A stretch of DNA of 64,000 nucleotides from Dolomedes plantarius (GCA_907164885.2 OU015494.1:620501-684500); one strand, 5' to 3'; shown: positions 31,591 through 44,005, numbered from the stretch's first letter. Notes: generated by a model from the sequence alone, not told the origin. Numbers and translations: made by a program.

Positions 31591-33783
31591 ATAGGGCGGA
31601 GCGTAAAAAAAAGTTTCCGATTTCGTTTTTGCCCTAGTACGTAAAAGTTGGGTACTGATGGGTAGGTCACGCATGCAAAGTTTTGGGAAAAACAAAAAAT
31701 ATCTTCCGTCTCCATTTCGGCCGTGATTTTTAGCAAATTTTTACCATACAGTTAAAAATGTGTATTTCTATTGTTTTGTATGCAACTTGTCATTTTGTTC
31801 TTAAATAAAATACAGAGGTAATTCGAAACTTAATACAGAAAGGCAGCAGCTGACGCACTGCGTGCAGAAAGGTAAAGAAATATTTTGGCATGAAAACATT
31901 GTCAACAACAACTTTAGAAACGAAGCTCAAAACCTTCGTGAAAGACTCACGGAAATTGTTCGACATTTCTTCATGTAAGTGTGTTAATTTTAACAAATGT
32001 TCTTGCCTAAATCATAAACGGATCCCTAAAATGGAAAGAACTTTTCTTCTAGACCAACGGGCACTTAAGCAAATGTCCATAGGCATAGTTGACTTAAAAA
32101 AACTGAAAGCAGAGAAAACGAGCCGATAGGAAGAAGATAGAGAGAGAAGCAGTAAGTCTTAAAATAAACGTTTCGCCATCTGGAAACATGTGACAGAATC
32201 TATGACAGAACCGGAGTTTCAGATCGGGCTGGAGCCATCATTGCAAGCGCTGTTTTGGAAGATTTGGGGATGATTACCGAAACAGACACTTTAAATGTAA
32301 TTCATAGACATGAAATAAGAAGAGAGAGGGAAAAAAATTCGAAAAGAATATCAGCAAGGAAATGAAAGACAGCTGGAACCACTGAAGGGACTTTATTTTG
32401 AGGGAAAGAAGGACAAACTCTAATGCAAGAGACCGTAGGGGGAAAGATGTACCAGAAAACAATCCTGGAAGAACACGTTACAATTATTAATGAACCTCGA
32501 AGCAAGTATCTTGGACACATAGCACTAACCTCCTCATCAGCTTTGAGTATTTCTCAAATGAAGCTGCAATTCATGGAGAATAAGAATATTGACATTCATC
32601 AACTAGTAGCAATAGAGTGCGATGGAACAGTCTTTAATACTGGCTATAAAATCGGCGTGATTCGCCTTTCTGGGGAAGCCATTGGGAAACCCTTGCACTG
32701 GTTTATCTACCAGTTACACGCAAATGAGTTGCCACTCCGAAATTTAGTGCAGACTTTGGATGGTGGAACGAGTGGCCTTAATGCATTTTCTGGTCCTACT
32801 GGGAAAGCATTGGCAAATTGTAAAAACATCCCAGTTGTGAGATTTGTAGACATTTCGAGCGAATTCCCGAAAATCGACATAAAGGATCTTAGGACACACA
32901 AGCGATAGCTTTGGGTTATTTCTCAAGCTGTCACAAACAGAAACTACTCATCAAGTGTGTCACAACCTGCACCCTGAGAAAATGTCTCATGCACGTTGGC
33001 TAACAACTGCAAATCCAATAAAGTGTTTATACATTAGCTCGTGAGAGCCTTCAAACCAACTTCAATCTCTGGCAGAGTACATGATTAAATTGTACCCACC
33101 TACGTGATTTACAGTCAAATAAAAACCATATTGCAGGTACGGTCCACGAAATTTGTGGAAGACAATAAACGTCTCACGCTATCTTAAAAACGATTTAAAG
33201 ACTGTGGTCGATCCCATTATCCAGAGAAATGGCTATTTCGGCCACCCGGAAGCAATAATCTTGTCAATAATCACAGACGACAGATAGTCCATTCGAGAAC
33301 TTGGGCTACGTAGGATTTTACGAAAAAGAAAGGGAAAAGAAAGGGTTGTATGTGGAGAAAATAAGCGTGACAGTTTACTTAGAACCCGAACAGGGTCGAG
33401 AAAAGCTATGCCCTCATTTGAAGCCAAAAGCGAGTATCGAGTAAAACAGGAATAACTGCAAGGCAAAGGATTTAAGTGCCAATATGGTTGGGTGGATGGG
33501 TGGGCACGGGTGGAACTCGCAATGCAGCCCCCCCCCCCCTGGTGAGTTCTGGGTTTTTCTGAATTTTATTTCAGAAAAAGCGAAAAGCTGCAAACAAAAC
33601 AATGGAAATACACATTTTTAACTTTATGGTAAAAATCTGCTAAAAATCACTGCCGAAATGGAGGCGGAAGATATTTTTTGTTTTTCATAAAACTTTGCAT
33701 ACTTGACCTACCCATCACTACCCAACTTTTCCGCACTAGGGCAAAAACAAAATCGAAAACTTTTTTTTTGCGTTCCGCCCTAA
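31591..33783 (+). mobile_element. DNA transposon with ~190-bp inverted repeats, uncertain superfamily (IS3EU-like?)
   Basis: Left end ATAGGGCGGAGCGTAAAAAA and right end, read inward, TTAGGGCGGAACGCAAAAAA begin inverted repeats that pair over about 190 bp, to the shared AAAAATGTGTATTTC. Six bases, TCCCCA, are repeated directly outside both ends (31585-31590 and 33784-33789). The interior holds a broken transposase-like gene. A 6-bp target duplication is, as far as I recall, the length reported for IS3EU elements. That assignment is tentative. Confidence 0.7.
31890..33440 (+). pseudogene. Transposase-like gene of the 31591-33783 element, broken
   Basis: Coding traces run the length of the element on the plus strand. 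31890-32129 has a Cys-rich ISSCKCVNFNKCSCL motif and RTFLLDQRALKQMSIG. Then RTGVSDRAGAIIASAVLEDL appears near 32220. The best frame is 32423-32908 (162 codons), with EEHVTIINEPRSKYLGHIAL, VAIECDGTVFNTG and PLHWFIYQLHANELPLRNLV. After a stop come MSHARWLTTANPIK near 32980, VVDPIIQRNGYFGHPEAI near 33210 and SIRELGLRRILR near 33290. Acidic residues in CDGT and near HANE might be catalytic, but this is a guess. I know similar uncharacterised proteins from arthropods and cnidarians but not an assigned function. Several stops and frame changes. Confidence 0.6.
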
Positions 33784-34329
33784 TCCCCAATAATCGATCC
33801 TGGGTCATCCAAAGAGGTCGTTCTCTCATGTTATATGTACAATTATATCGTTGCTTCATAAGGTTATATTAATCATTAAAGAATTAAAGAATTAGGAATT
33901 ACTAAGTAATGGAAAATAATATGAGTAATTAATTGAAATGAACCTGTGCTTAAGTCTAATTCATCATGATGTCATTAGTTTGAATCTCTTAATGTTGGTA
34001 ATTAACCGAATGTAATGAACAAAGAAATGTATAACTACTTAAAGGTATTCTTTTAAATATAATTGTATGGATGTGTTTAAGCTAGGCAATTGATAAGAGG
34101 GTAATTAAAGAAAGTGCATTGTTGTATGATATATGTATATTCAATAAATCAATCGTTTATTTTTAATCAGAGTCGTTTAAGTATTTCAAGTCACGTTACC
34201 TACTATAAATTAGTTATTATTATATTAGCAATGTACTAAAACCCCACCACATACGATTCACTCTACCCTATGTGAATGCGTATGTGCTTAAATATTGAAT
34301 CAGTTCTAGATGTAGTGTCCTGTATACCT
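33784..34329. other. Unassigned insert, right part
   Basis: AT-rich, no frame. An AATAAATCAATCG near 34142 could be a polyadenylation signal of an LTR starting near TGTTATATG (about 33828), but I could not find a partner LTR. Confidence 0.3.
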
Positions 34330-35470
34330 TCAGGTAAAAATGACTATCCAACATTTTTCCGTAAAAAGGGGTCCATCTAAGTCAACACCTGTTACTTGAA
34401 AAGTGGCATATATTCTTGTTCTATCTGCTGGCAGAGGGGGAAAAGGAACTTCAAGCGCTTTACCTTGATTTCTTCTGAAAACAATGCATCTTCGAACAAT
34501 AGATCTAACAGTTTTTCTACCCTGCAGGATCCAAACCTTTTCATGTAATATTGAAAGAAGAGTCGATATTCCCGCATGTTTATGAATAATGTGTAGTTGT
34601 TCAATCATTATCTATATTACGAGATGTCTCGAAGGAAGAACAATTGGATTCTTATAGTCATCGGTTTCCTCTCCTTCTGTCAACCTCGATTTCATTCTTA
34701 GCAACCCATCATTGTCCATAAAGATTTTTAAACTCTTTAGAGAAGCTCTGGGAACTCCATCTGTAAAGCATTCACTTTGTATGACTTGGAAAAGTATTTT
34801 TCAGCGTGCAAAAATTCTTCTGGCGTGATCACGGAAGAAATTGATCTTCCTGTTATTTTGTATCGATAACGCATTATCCAGGCTGTTGTTCTTATCGTCA
34901 TAGTATATTTAGGAAACCTTAAAGCAAGTTTAGAAATGATCATCCCATTTACAGAAGTATTCCCTGACACTATTGTTCTGTGCCTTTCTTTGTTAATTTC
35001 CTCTGTAGCAGGAACAGGATGATTCGATGGCCAAGTTTCAGGGGACCCTCTAAGAAATGTTGGTCCTGTCCACCATTATGATTTTAAAAGTTGTAATGGT
35101 GAATATCCTCTAGACGATAAATCCGCAGGATTTAAGATACCTAGTACGTGCTTCCAGCATCCAGTTTTACTGCAATCTTGGATCTCCTTTACCCTGTTTT
35201 CCCCGAACGTGGACCAAATGTTTCGCTTTTTGAACCATGCTAAGACAACAGACTAATCAGGCCAAACATAGGGGTTTTTAAGTTTGTTCTGTGTAAGCAT
35301 TTAATGGCTAGTTGGTACATCCTAACACCCAGAAGTGCTGCCATCAGTTCGAGCCGTCGCAAATAAATTTCTTTTAAAGGCGTAACTCGGGATACAGCTA
35401 AGATGAGGTTTAAATGCACTTCATTTTGCTCTGTTCTCAAAAATATGCAGGCAGCATATGCAAGTTTGGG
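34330..35470 (-). pseudogene. BEL-D RNase H and integrase N-terminal half
   Basis: Integrase zinc-binding region at 34330-34608 (HIIHKHAGISTLLSILHEKV, IVRRCIVFRR with F replacing the second Cys of a CxxC) and the core start FQVTGVDLDGPLF, where the insertion begins. Upstream, 34737-34970 is the RNase H to integrase linker. 35240-35440 is the RNase H part with VSRVTPLKEIYLRRLELMAA and a frame change before the WTDS box. Stops and frameshifts throughout. Confidence 0.82.
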
Positions 35471-35474
35471 GGCA

Positions 35475-36720
35475 TCACAAAAGACGTATGGTACTGGTAG
35501 AATTAATAAAAATCCTTCTTGCTATTCGGCAGTCCTTCAAATGGTGTATTTCTTTTAGCCATCTGCAAAATTCCTTTTGCATATCTTTTGGTAGCTCCTC
35601 ATCACAATCAGATTTCAAATTCCATGATTTCTGCATAATAATTTTAGGAATAAGTAACGTAGATGCGAAAAATCCAATCGGGTCGAATATTTTCTGAATG
35701 CATAAAAGTAGTAGTATTCGTCTGGTGGAAGACTCATTTAAAGATATCAAGCGACATCCTATTTTGTCTGATGGTTGATACCACTGAAGACCTAAAATTT
35801 TGTCTGCACCCTCCTCTGAATCTAAGCTACTTATCCACCCTTTAAGGTTTAAACCAGTCGATGACATTAAGTCTGTAGTTTCTGTAATGGCTTAACCGCC
35901 TGGCGTGGGAGTTCTTTCAAGTGAGAAACAGAGACGACACAAATAAAACTTCCATATTCTGTCCCAAGCTTTTATTATATCCTTTTTAAGGGACACATCA
36001 CACGCAGATACACATAAAGTAATTAAAAGAACATTGATCTGCCATACAGAGCGATATTCGACAGATAAACCCTGTTGGCGTACCGAGATGACCTATGTGT
36101 ACTGGTCTGCAGTTCCAACTCCCTCTCTTCAACAACAAAGCGCTCCCACCGGAAGTAGGGTTGCCACACGCCAACCTGGACACGGGTTTTACCAGACCTG
36201 GTGCGCCTTACAGTTTCCTTAATGAATGGTTCTATTTTTATGTTCTGAGAGACACCAGTAAGGCAATTATCCATATAAAAGGTACCTTTTAGCTTCTCAG
36301 CGATTTCACACAAATTTTCCGGTGGATTTTCGAGCAAATTCTTTAAGCAAGCCCATAGTACGAATGGACTACTGCAAACACCAAAAAATACTCTGCAATG
36401 TCTTAAATCTGATTTTGTCCCTTTCTCACCACACAGGAAAGAGAAAATTTCTATTTGCCTGATCAACTTCAATTTGTAAGAAGGCCTCTTCGATATCAGC
36501 CGATAGTGTAATTGGGTGAATTCTAAAATTAGTTAAAGCTATCGGAATCAAATCCAATAAATTAGGACTAATTTCAAGACAGTAATTTAAAGAATTTCCA
36601 TTCCCATCTTTATTCGAGGCATTAAATACCGGTCTGAGTTTAGTTGTGCTAGACTCTGAATACAGCACGGTGTGGTAAGTAACGAGCTAATTCATTAATG
36701 TTTGTTTCTGGTACAATTTC
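35475..36720 (-). pseudogene. BEL-D reverse transcriptase, interrupted
   Basis: 36426-36668 holds TTKLRPVFNAS and LSADIEEAFLQIEVDQANR with the first catalytic Asp. After a frame change, 36210-36472 has LRHCRVFFGVCSSPF and the box FYMDN (N at the last position, as in BEL-A and BEL-B). After an insertion (about 35893-36210) the RT thumb and connection continue at 35475-35867 (LNLKGWISSL, KIFDPIGFFASTLLIPK). Not functional. Confidence 0.85.
35893..36210 (-). mobile_element. About 310-bp insertion in the BEL-D RT, LTR-like
   Basis: Interrupts RT between FIKET and ITETTDLM. On the minus strand it contains AATAAAAGC near 35975, a likely polyadenylation signal, and TGGCAACCC near 36165, so it may be a solo LTR. 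I cannot fix its ends or a target duplication. Confidence 0.4.
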
Positions 36721-36723
36721 AAC

Positions 36724-37430
36724 TAGGTACTTCCCTTTTCAGCCAATCTTGAATTATTTTGTCATATTCTTCGAATTTGTCTGTAGTTTCCTGAAGTTCT
36801 TCGACGTATTCTGCAATCTTTTTCAGCAGCCTCACCATTGTAGTCTAAACAAGGATAACTGTTAATCCATGGCAGGCGTACTATGTAACGACCTGTATCT
36901 TTGTTTCGTTTCGTCGTATTCTCAAAGAAATTCACGACTTATTTATACTTTTCTTGTTTATTTCTTTCTGAAGGATGTAATATGCCTATGGTCTTTAACT
37001 TCCAAAATTTTGATATTTCGGAGGCACAAGTCATAGAAACAAGCAAATTGGAGGAAATAGTAGCTGTGACGTTACTGCAACCAGTAATAGTCCATCCTAA
37101 AGTGGTCCGAACTTCCAATACATCCTTTTCAATTGAAACCACTTCCGATGTTACAATTTGAGCGCAGTCATCTGATCCCAATAATACCTGGGTTTTCTTG
37201 GAGTTTTCGTCTCCAACTTTCGAATAATCAGTAATTTCTATACCCCTCTTTTTAAGACTCTGATACATATTCTCATTACTTAACTTCGGTATATTAGTTC
37301 AAATTCGATCAGAACCAATCACTTTAAATTCAAAATGATTCTTAGATTTCTTACCATTAAATTTAATTTTAAATGTATCATAAGTCAAAAAAGTAGTCCT
37401 TTTACCACCGAACCATTCCTGCGATGAAAT
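36724..37430 (-). pseudogene. BEL-D protease-to-RT linker region
   Basis: 36939-37268 on the minus strand holds VLLGSDDCAQIV, TTLGWTITGCS and ISKFWKLKTIGI, matching the segments LIGSDVAGKL, TKLGWVIMGK and ENFWKLDTIGI between protease and RT of BEL-A. The flanking parts are frameshifted. Confidence 0.8.
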
Positions 37431-37690
37431 CATTGTTTAAGCCCGATCTTATGTATCTTTGAAAATGTGTGTGGCGCCCAACGAAGCCCGATCTTGTGTA
37501 CCTTTGAAAATGTGTTGTAGCGCTGCTTTCAGCGCGCGTTATTTATGAAACAGAAGCGTGGGTGTCAATCGAAAGAAGGAAAATAGTGTACGGAGTCGAC
37601 CAGAGCGTTCGGTCCTCAATTAATCTTGTGTTGTGAATAAATCTAAAATCCGCTATGATTATCTATTACTTTTATTGTGTGTTTTTTACA
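37431..37690. repeat. Insertion in BEL-D: short direct repeat and a possible solo LTR
   Basis: GCCCGATCTTRTGTAYCTTT occurs twice (37441 and 37488, 47 bp apart). From 37513 a 178-bp block runs TGTTGTAGCG...TTTTTTACA with an AATAAA near 37637, so it may be a solo LTR. Its limits are uncertain. Confidence 0.4.
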
Positions 37691-37699
37691 ATCGGATAC

Positions 37700-38250
37700 A
37701 AATACCTAAGAGTCACCTTACCCTGTGGAATCAAATTTAATTCCTTTGCACACGAATTCATAATGTAACTTCTTTGAGAGCCAGAATCACATAATACTCT
37801 CCCTGGATACATTTTATTGTCAACCACAATTTGTGCAAAGTTTGTAAATATGTTACCGAGTAATTTGATGAAACAGATAAAGTTTTCACTACTTCTAAAT
37901 TATTATTCTTCAAAGGATTTTCATTTTTCTCGTTTTTAGATCGAAACCACATATAACGGGAAATCTCTGTCCTTTGCAAATCACGCATTTTACAAAAACT
38001 TTACATTTAGAACTAAGGTAACCTGTCCTCAGACATTTAAATAGACACCCTTCCTTCTAAGAATTTTACTACGTTCATCAATTCTTGTATCAATTACAGT
38101 AGCACAGTCTTGTGAATTGTGAGTTCTTCTATCGCAGAATACACAAAACCTCTCCTTTATTGGAACATTTTCTGCTGACACTAACGCAGCAGCTGGGGGC
38201 ACATCTTTAATGTGATTAGGAATGATGAACAGGAGGTTCATCAAACATTT
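37700..38250 (-). pseudogene. BEL-D gag C-terminus and protease
   Basis: Zinc-knuckle region at 38029-38170 (CVFCDRRTHNSQDC) and, after a frame change, CVICKGQRFPVIC. The protease site VLCDSGSQRSYIMNS near 37785 keeps DSG. Gag upstream of about 38240 is missing, cut at the junction with the BEL-E 3' end. Confidence 0.8.
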
Positions 38251-38289
38251 TAAAACAGTTTTACATGCATAAATCAGGGATATCAAATA

Positions 38290-38603
38290 ATCATATATAT
38301 CAAGTAATCACATAAAGAATCATTTTAAACATGAAATCAAGTAATTCAATTATAAAATATAAGAAAATACACAAAACACAATTAACCAAGTAACTTCAAA
38401 TTATATCATCTAGAAAATTATAATGAATTAATACAAAGAGAATTTCAATTTAAACATACCTCCAACAGTCAACACAGTCCTTAAATAAAAGCATAACGCT
38501 CAACTTTTTAGTTTTTTTTTAAACATAAATGTATGAAGAAAATATTTACATTATATACAGTATTCAATTTAGTTTAAAATACGTACATATATACAGTTTA
38601 ATT
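38290..38603. other. AT-rich 3' non-coding region of BEL-E
   Basis: Follows the BEL-E pol stop on the minus strand. A GTTGGAGGTA|TGTTTAAATT near 38455 could be a polypurine tract and LTR start, but it does not match the supposed 5' LTR at 44006-44361, so the 3' LTR is unproven and may be lost. Confidence 0.4.
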
Positions 38604-39951
38604 TTAATCGTTTAACTCAAGATTATATAATAATTGTACAGGTCGTTTTACTACACCTGTTTCTGTTTTTATGCTACAAGATCTTATTTTGCCATCTCTA
38701 CCAGGAAATACATCAACAATCCTTCCCAGTTTCCAAAAGTTTCTGGGCAAATGGTCTTGATGAATCAAAACAATATCGTTGATTTTAAATTCGCGAATCT
38801 TATTTTTACTTACTAAATGTGTAGATCTTAAATTCACTAAATAATCTTTTTTCCACCTATTCCAAAATGATTGCATTAACCTTTCTCTATAATTAAATGT
38901 TTTAACTAATAAATTCCTGGTAGAGAACTGACCTTCACAATGTAATTTTACTGCCGGTAGATTCGTAACTCTTCTACCTAAAAGAAAATGAGCCAGCGTT
39001 AAAGGAATCGGCTCGTCACTAGTGGTGTAAACATTAGTGAGTGGTCTGGAGTTTAATACACCTTCAATTTCCGTAATGACAGTCTCCAGCTGCTCTCGTG
39101 TCAACGATGATTTTCCAAGAGTTTTTCTTAGGGCAACTTTTACAGAATGGATCAGTCTCTCGTAAAATCCGCCCCGCCACGACGCCTTTTCAACAAAATA
39201 GTTCCACGTAATTCCATGTGTAGAATAGAAGTCTTTCACCTTAGGATCACTGATTGTTGACCACCAATATTTCAGCTCGAGTTCAGCTCGCTTAAAGGTA
39301 CGTGCATTGTCGGAGTATACTGTAGAACACAGTCCACGTCGTGCGACAAATCGCCGAAAAGCTAACAGAAAAGTTTCTGTTGTTAAGTTTCTAACTAATT
39401 CCAAATGCACAGATCTCGTAACCGCACAAGTAAAAAGTAAAATGTACTGTTTGTCAGGACTGTCTCTGACATATAAGGGACCACCGAAATCCATTCCAAC
39501 CACAGAGAAAGGTGGTGCTTGTTCGATACGATTAGCAGGAAGAGGAGCAGTAATCTGTGTTCCAGGAACCGAGTTAAGTCTTTTACACACAATACATTTT
39601 TTAAGTTGATTTTTATGGCTTGTCTACCTTTCGTCAGCCAAAATTTTTCTCGTAACTGTACGATAGTATTCGACACTCCGGCGTGGAAAACTTTTTCATG
39701 AGCGTCCCTAATCAATAGTTCAGCAAACCTGTCCTTGGAAGGGATTATTATAGGATGTTTAGTATAAAACTCCGATTAGACTTTTGCAATCGTCCTTTTA
39801 CTACTATCAGATCATCATCAGAAAGCATAGGGTTCAAGTCAAGAATTCTCGATTCCCTAGGGACTTGTTTTCCTTCTTTAAGACATTTGAGTTCATCAAA
39901 ATAATATTTTCTTTGGATTTGTCGAATCCACATTTTCTCTGCTTCTTCCAA
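38604..39951 (-). pseudogene. BEL-E integrase
   Basis: 38604-39590 is a 328-codon frame with the integrase core: VVGMDFGGPLYVR (D), VYSDNARTFKRAE (D), RGGFYERLIHSVK (E), and the C-terminal NDIVLIHQD and VQLLYNLELND end. The zinc-binding part lies in 39395-39715 (HAGVSNTIVQLREKFW) and the linker in 39748-39951. Two single-base frame changes, near 39605 (in an A run) and 39770, separate the pieces. The three acidic core residues are intact. Confidence 0.87.
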
Positions 39952-40023
39952 TTCTTCTGCTGATAACTCATCAAACTTTCGATCTTCCTTCTTATTTTTA
40001 GTGTTAGAAATAAATCTTTTTAC

Positions 40024-43000
40024 CTATGCTGTTATACGACAAACTTTTTTAATAGAATTGTACTTTTCCAAATCCAAGATAAATTCCACTTTAGTGGTGT
40101 ATTCGATAGCACAATGCAGACTTAGTTCAGGTTTTGATTTTTGTTCTTCTGCAACAATATTCACTTCTTTTTTAGTAACAACACAATCACTTCTAGGCCA
40201 TTTATCTTCAGGCAATGACAAGTATTCAGGACCATGCCACCATTTCCAAGATCTCTGTAAGTCTCTAACACTACAACCTCTAGTTAAAAGATCAGCAGGA
40301 TTACTCTTACCCTCACAATGTCTCCAATCTATAGGATTCGTAAACTGTTGAATTTCCATTACCCTATTACAAACAAAAGGTTTCCATTTCTTAGCAGACC
40401 CTTTTATCCAGCTCAAAACACCTTTTGAATCAGTCCAAAGAAATATAGTCTGAAACGAGAAGATATTCTTCAAATAACTAACAATTCGCGAAGCAATTAA
40501 AGCTCCCATGAGTTCAAGTCTAGGCAACGTTAACTTTTTCAAAGGACTAACTCTACATTTAGACATGATAAATGAGGTCAATATCTCACCACTAAAATTC
40601 TCGAATCGAGAATAAGCAACCGCACCGTACGCTACAGGAGACGCATCACAAAACACATGTAGCTGCGCATTGGAACTCATTCCATGCATACAACCCGAAA
40701 AATAATATCTATCAATTCTTAACTCCTTCAATAGACGTATCTCCGAACACCAATTCTTCCACTTCACTATCATATCTTCCGTCAAATCATCGTCCCAGTT
40801 TAATCCTCTTTCCCATATTTCCTGCATAAGATGCTTAACTCTTAACACGAATGGAGAAACAAAACCCGCAGGATCGAATATTTTGACCACTGTATGCAAC
40901 ACTGATCTCTTACACGCACTTAAGTCTTCTAAACCGTCCAATAAACTAGCTACCTCTAACTCAAATTTATCCTCGACCACATTCCATATCAAACCTAACA
41001 CCTTAAAACTCTTATTTTCCCTATCATTACTAACATCACAAAGTCCATTTTCAACCCATAATTTTTTCAACTCTTTGGAGTTAGTATTCAGTTTTCTCAA
41101 ATTAAATCCAGCATCACCTAAAATAAACACAGCATCCGAGGACAAACTAAATGCTTTCGACACACTTTCAGCTCCATAAAACAAGTCATCAACATACAAT
41201 GATGAATCCAACATCTCAACGCACTCTTCTTTATCTTCTTTATATTGCTTAATATGGTGTTTGATCGTAGCGGCCAAGATAAAGGGACTACAAGTGACTC
41301 CGAATGTCACTCTTTTCATTTTGTAGGGTACAATATTTTTCTCAATGTCACAGTCGTCAAAATATAAAAAGCGTAAGAAATTCTGGTCTTCGTTCTTTAC
41401 CTTTATTTGCAAAAATGCACCCTGAATGTCCGCAGAGAAAGCTATTTTTTTTTCACGAAATTTTAATATAATATCCAAAATGTTAGGATTCAAGTTTGGC
41501 CCTGGCAACAAACAATCATTCAAAGATGGGCCATTTAATTTTGAAGCATCGTAAACAATACGTAATTTTGTAGTATCCCGATCAGTTTTTATCACGGGTA
41601 TATGAGGCATATAATATGAATCATCTAGAGCTAAATCCTCACATTTTTCAATTATTCCTGTATTTAATTGTTCCTTTATAACAGAGTTGTAATTATCAAA
41701 TAATTGCCTATCTTGATTAAATTTATTTGCTAGGTTATAAAATCTCCTTTTTGCGACCAGAAAATTGTTTTCTAATTCTTCTTTTGATTCATTCCACAAC
41801 AAAGGTGCTTCATAACGCCCTTCAGTAAACTTTAAGCTATTTTGAAAATCCTGCAAAACGCGGCATTCGTCAGTGCTCTCGTTTGTTTCAAAAATTCCCA
41901 GAGATTCTAAATCCCAAAAGTTTTTCAGATCGTGAGAGACATTCATCACAGCAACTCTGTTACAAGCTACAGATGTTGACCTCCGTAAATCGGCTTGACC
42001 CTGAACAGTGCAGCTGAATATTGTTTGGGAAATAAACAAGCCAGGTTTTATTTTATGAGTCTCCTCCCCCAAGTATATTTGCCACAAAAAGTTTCCTCCT
42101 AACAAGAGCTGAATTGGCAACAGTCGACAGCTATCGGCAAGTAAACATCTACGATCTGAAATAAATTTGTTTACATCCGGGTCCTGTGAATTATAGCACG
42201 GCAATGTGGCGCCGGTAATATTATCTATAACTAAACCTTCTACTTCGATATTTTGTTTGGGATCTATCAGACTCTATAACTTTAACAACACAAATTCAAA
42301 CTCTTTTTCCCAAGCATTTCGCTGACCGAAGGAATAAATTAATAGCCTCTCTTTTCTAATCGGCTGTAAGTGAAGGGCATCTGCAATGTTTCTATCTAAG
42401 AATGTTTTTTCTGAACCAGAATCACAAAGTATTCGAATAATTTTTGATTTGCCATTCGCGGAAGCTTCAACAGTACAAGTTTGTAAAAGAGTATTATTGA
42501 AATCTTGTTTAACTTTCTTTTTACACAATGAAGCTACTACAGTTTCGTTTTCAAGTGGAGAATTATCATTATTAATCGGAGGCTCATATTTAATTTTTCT
42601 CAACAAGTTTTCTGGATTTTTCGTACAAAATAACACATTATCAGCATTTGAATTGCAATTTTGACACTGTTCCAATTTAACCCTGCATTGAGAAGAAAGG
42701 TGCCTTCCAAAACACTGATAACACCTCCCTTCTTTTCTCAATTTAAAACGTTTTCTTTCATCAGATTCAGACTGACAATTTTTAGAATTATGTTGAGTAG
42801 ATTTACAAAAAATGCAATACGTTTTAGAAAAAGTATTCAAGGCTGCCGCTGACGGAATACTATTTTTCACACGATAGTTACTTGACTTATGACTTGATTA
42901 ATAGCGATCATTGTTATTATTACCTAAGATTTTAGTATTATGAATTCCTGTATGCCGTAGAGCGGCTTCTCTACATTCAATTTCTTTCTTTATAAATTTT

Positions 43001-43893
43001 ACCAACTCTGTTATTTCATTATTCTTTTCAGGATCACGTTTTCTATGATAATCAAGAAGTAAATCATTGAGTAATAACTTTAATAATATCGGACTCAAGA
43101 GATGTCCGTACGAAACTGAACCTACGCCGCAAGAATCTAAATTTCTTATACAAATTTCAAGTTCATCATACAGTTTTCTTAAACTTTTAACATTAGAAGA
43201 ATGCTTAACACTTTCGATATTCAGTATTTTGTTTAAATTACATGATATGATATCGCTAGGCTTTCCAAATCGATCTTCTAATAAATTAATACAAGCAACA
43301 TAATTTTCTTCTGTTAGCGTAAATCCGGCTACTGTGTTGTATGCAGGTCCCGTTAAAAGCGATCTCAAATAGACAAATTTCTCTATTTTCGTTAGTGACT
43401 TATTCGAGTCAATAGCTGCCTTGAATGAATTAAAAAATTAAAGAAATTCACTTAATTCACCATTAAAAGGTTTTATTTGAAGCTTAGGTAGTTTAATTGC
43501 CGGTGCATTACTTTTGATTTTACCAACAGAAGAATTTTCAAGAACAGAAGTGTTTTCAGATACGGAAGCGTCTTTAGAGAGTTCGGCAGCTTCACGTTTT
43601 TTAAGCCGATTTTTAATTTTAAATTTGATACTAATTATTTTTTCTAAATACTCTTCACAAAGTTTTGTTTCTTTTTCAAACTCTAAAGGATTATCAATTG
43701 CATTTTCGATTTCGGAATCCCATTCTTTTAAGGAAATTTCTTTTCCATTTAATTGTTCAAGACTTTCTGATAAAATATCAGTTATTCTTTCATCTATGTC
43801 AGCTTGTAAATATGATTCTATTTTCGATATTAATTTAGTTGTTCCAGACCTAATTGTGGAACGTTTGCTTTTCAGCTTATCAATTTTTTCCAT
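40024..43893 (-). pseudogene. BEL-E gag, protease, RT and RNase H, one frame with three internal stops
   Basis: The frame runs from ATG 43893 (MEKIDKLKSKRSTIRSGTTK) to 40024, with TAA near 43438, TAA near 42898 and TAG at 42274. A TAG also ends it at 40024, and the frame continues into the integrase linker. Parts: coiled-coil-like N-terminus; KLPKLQIKPFNGEL; capsid (42898-43368); zinc motifs CIFCKSTQHNSKNC and CYQCFGRHLSSQC; protease ILCDSGSEKTFLD near 42425; RT with FSADIQGAFLQIKV and YVDD near 41185; RNase H with VFCDASPVAYGAVA and FLWTDSKGVLSW. Each interruption is a single stop codon without frame change, so decay is modest. All listed catalytic residues remain. Confidence 0.88.
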
Positions 43894-44005
43894 TTCAAGA
43901 AGATTCCGAAATCAAATCACTAAATTTCAAAAGTCTAAATACCTTACCTTGAAGTTTCAATATATCTAAAGGTACCCCAAATCCAGGTCGCGGGGTTCGG
44001 CAACA

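Noticed and set aside
33526..33540. Run of C residues as a regulatory or telomeric-like feature
   Set aside because: A single homopolymer inside a dead transposon; nothing supports a function.
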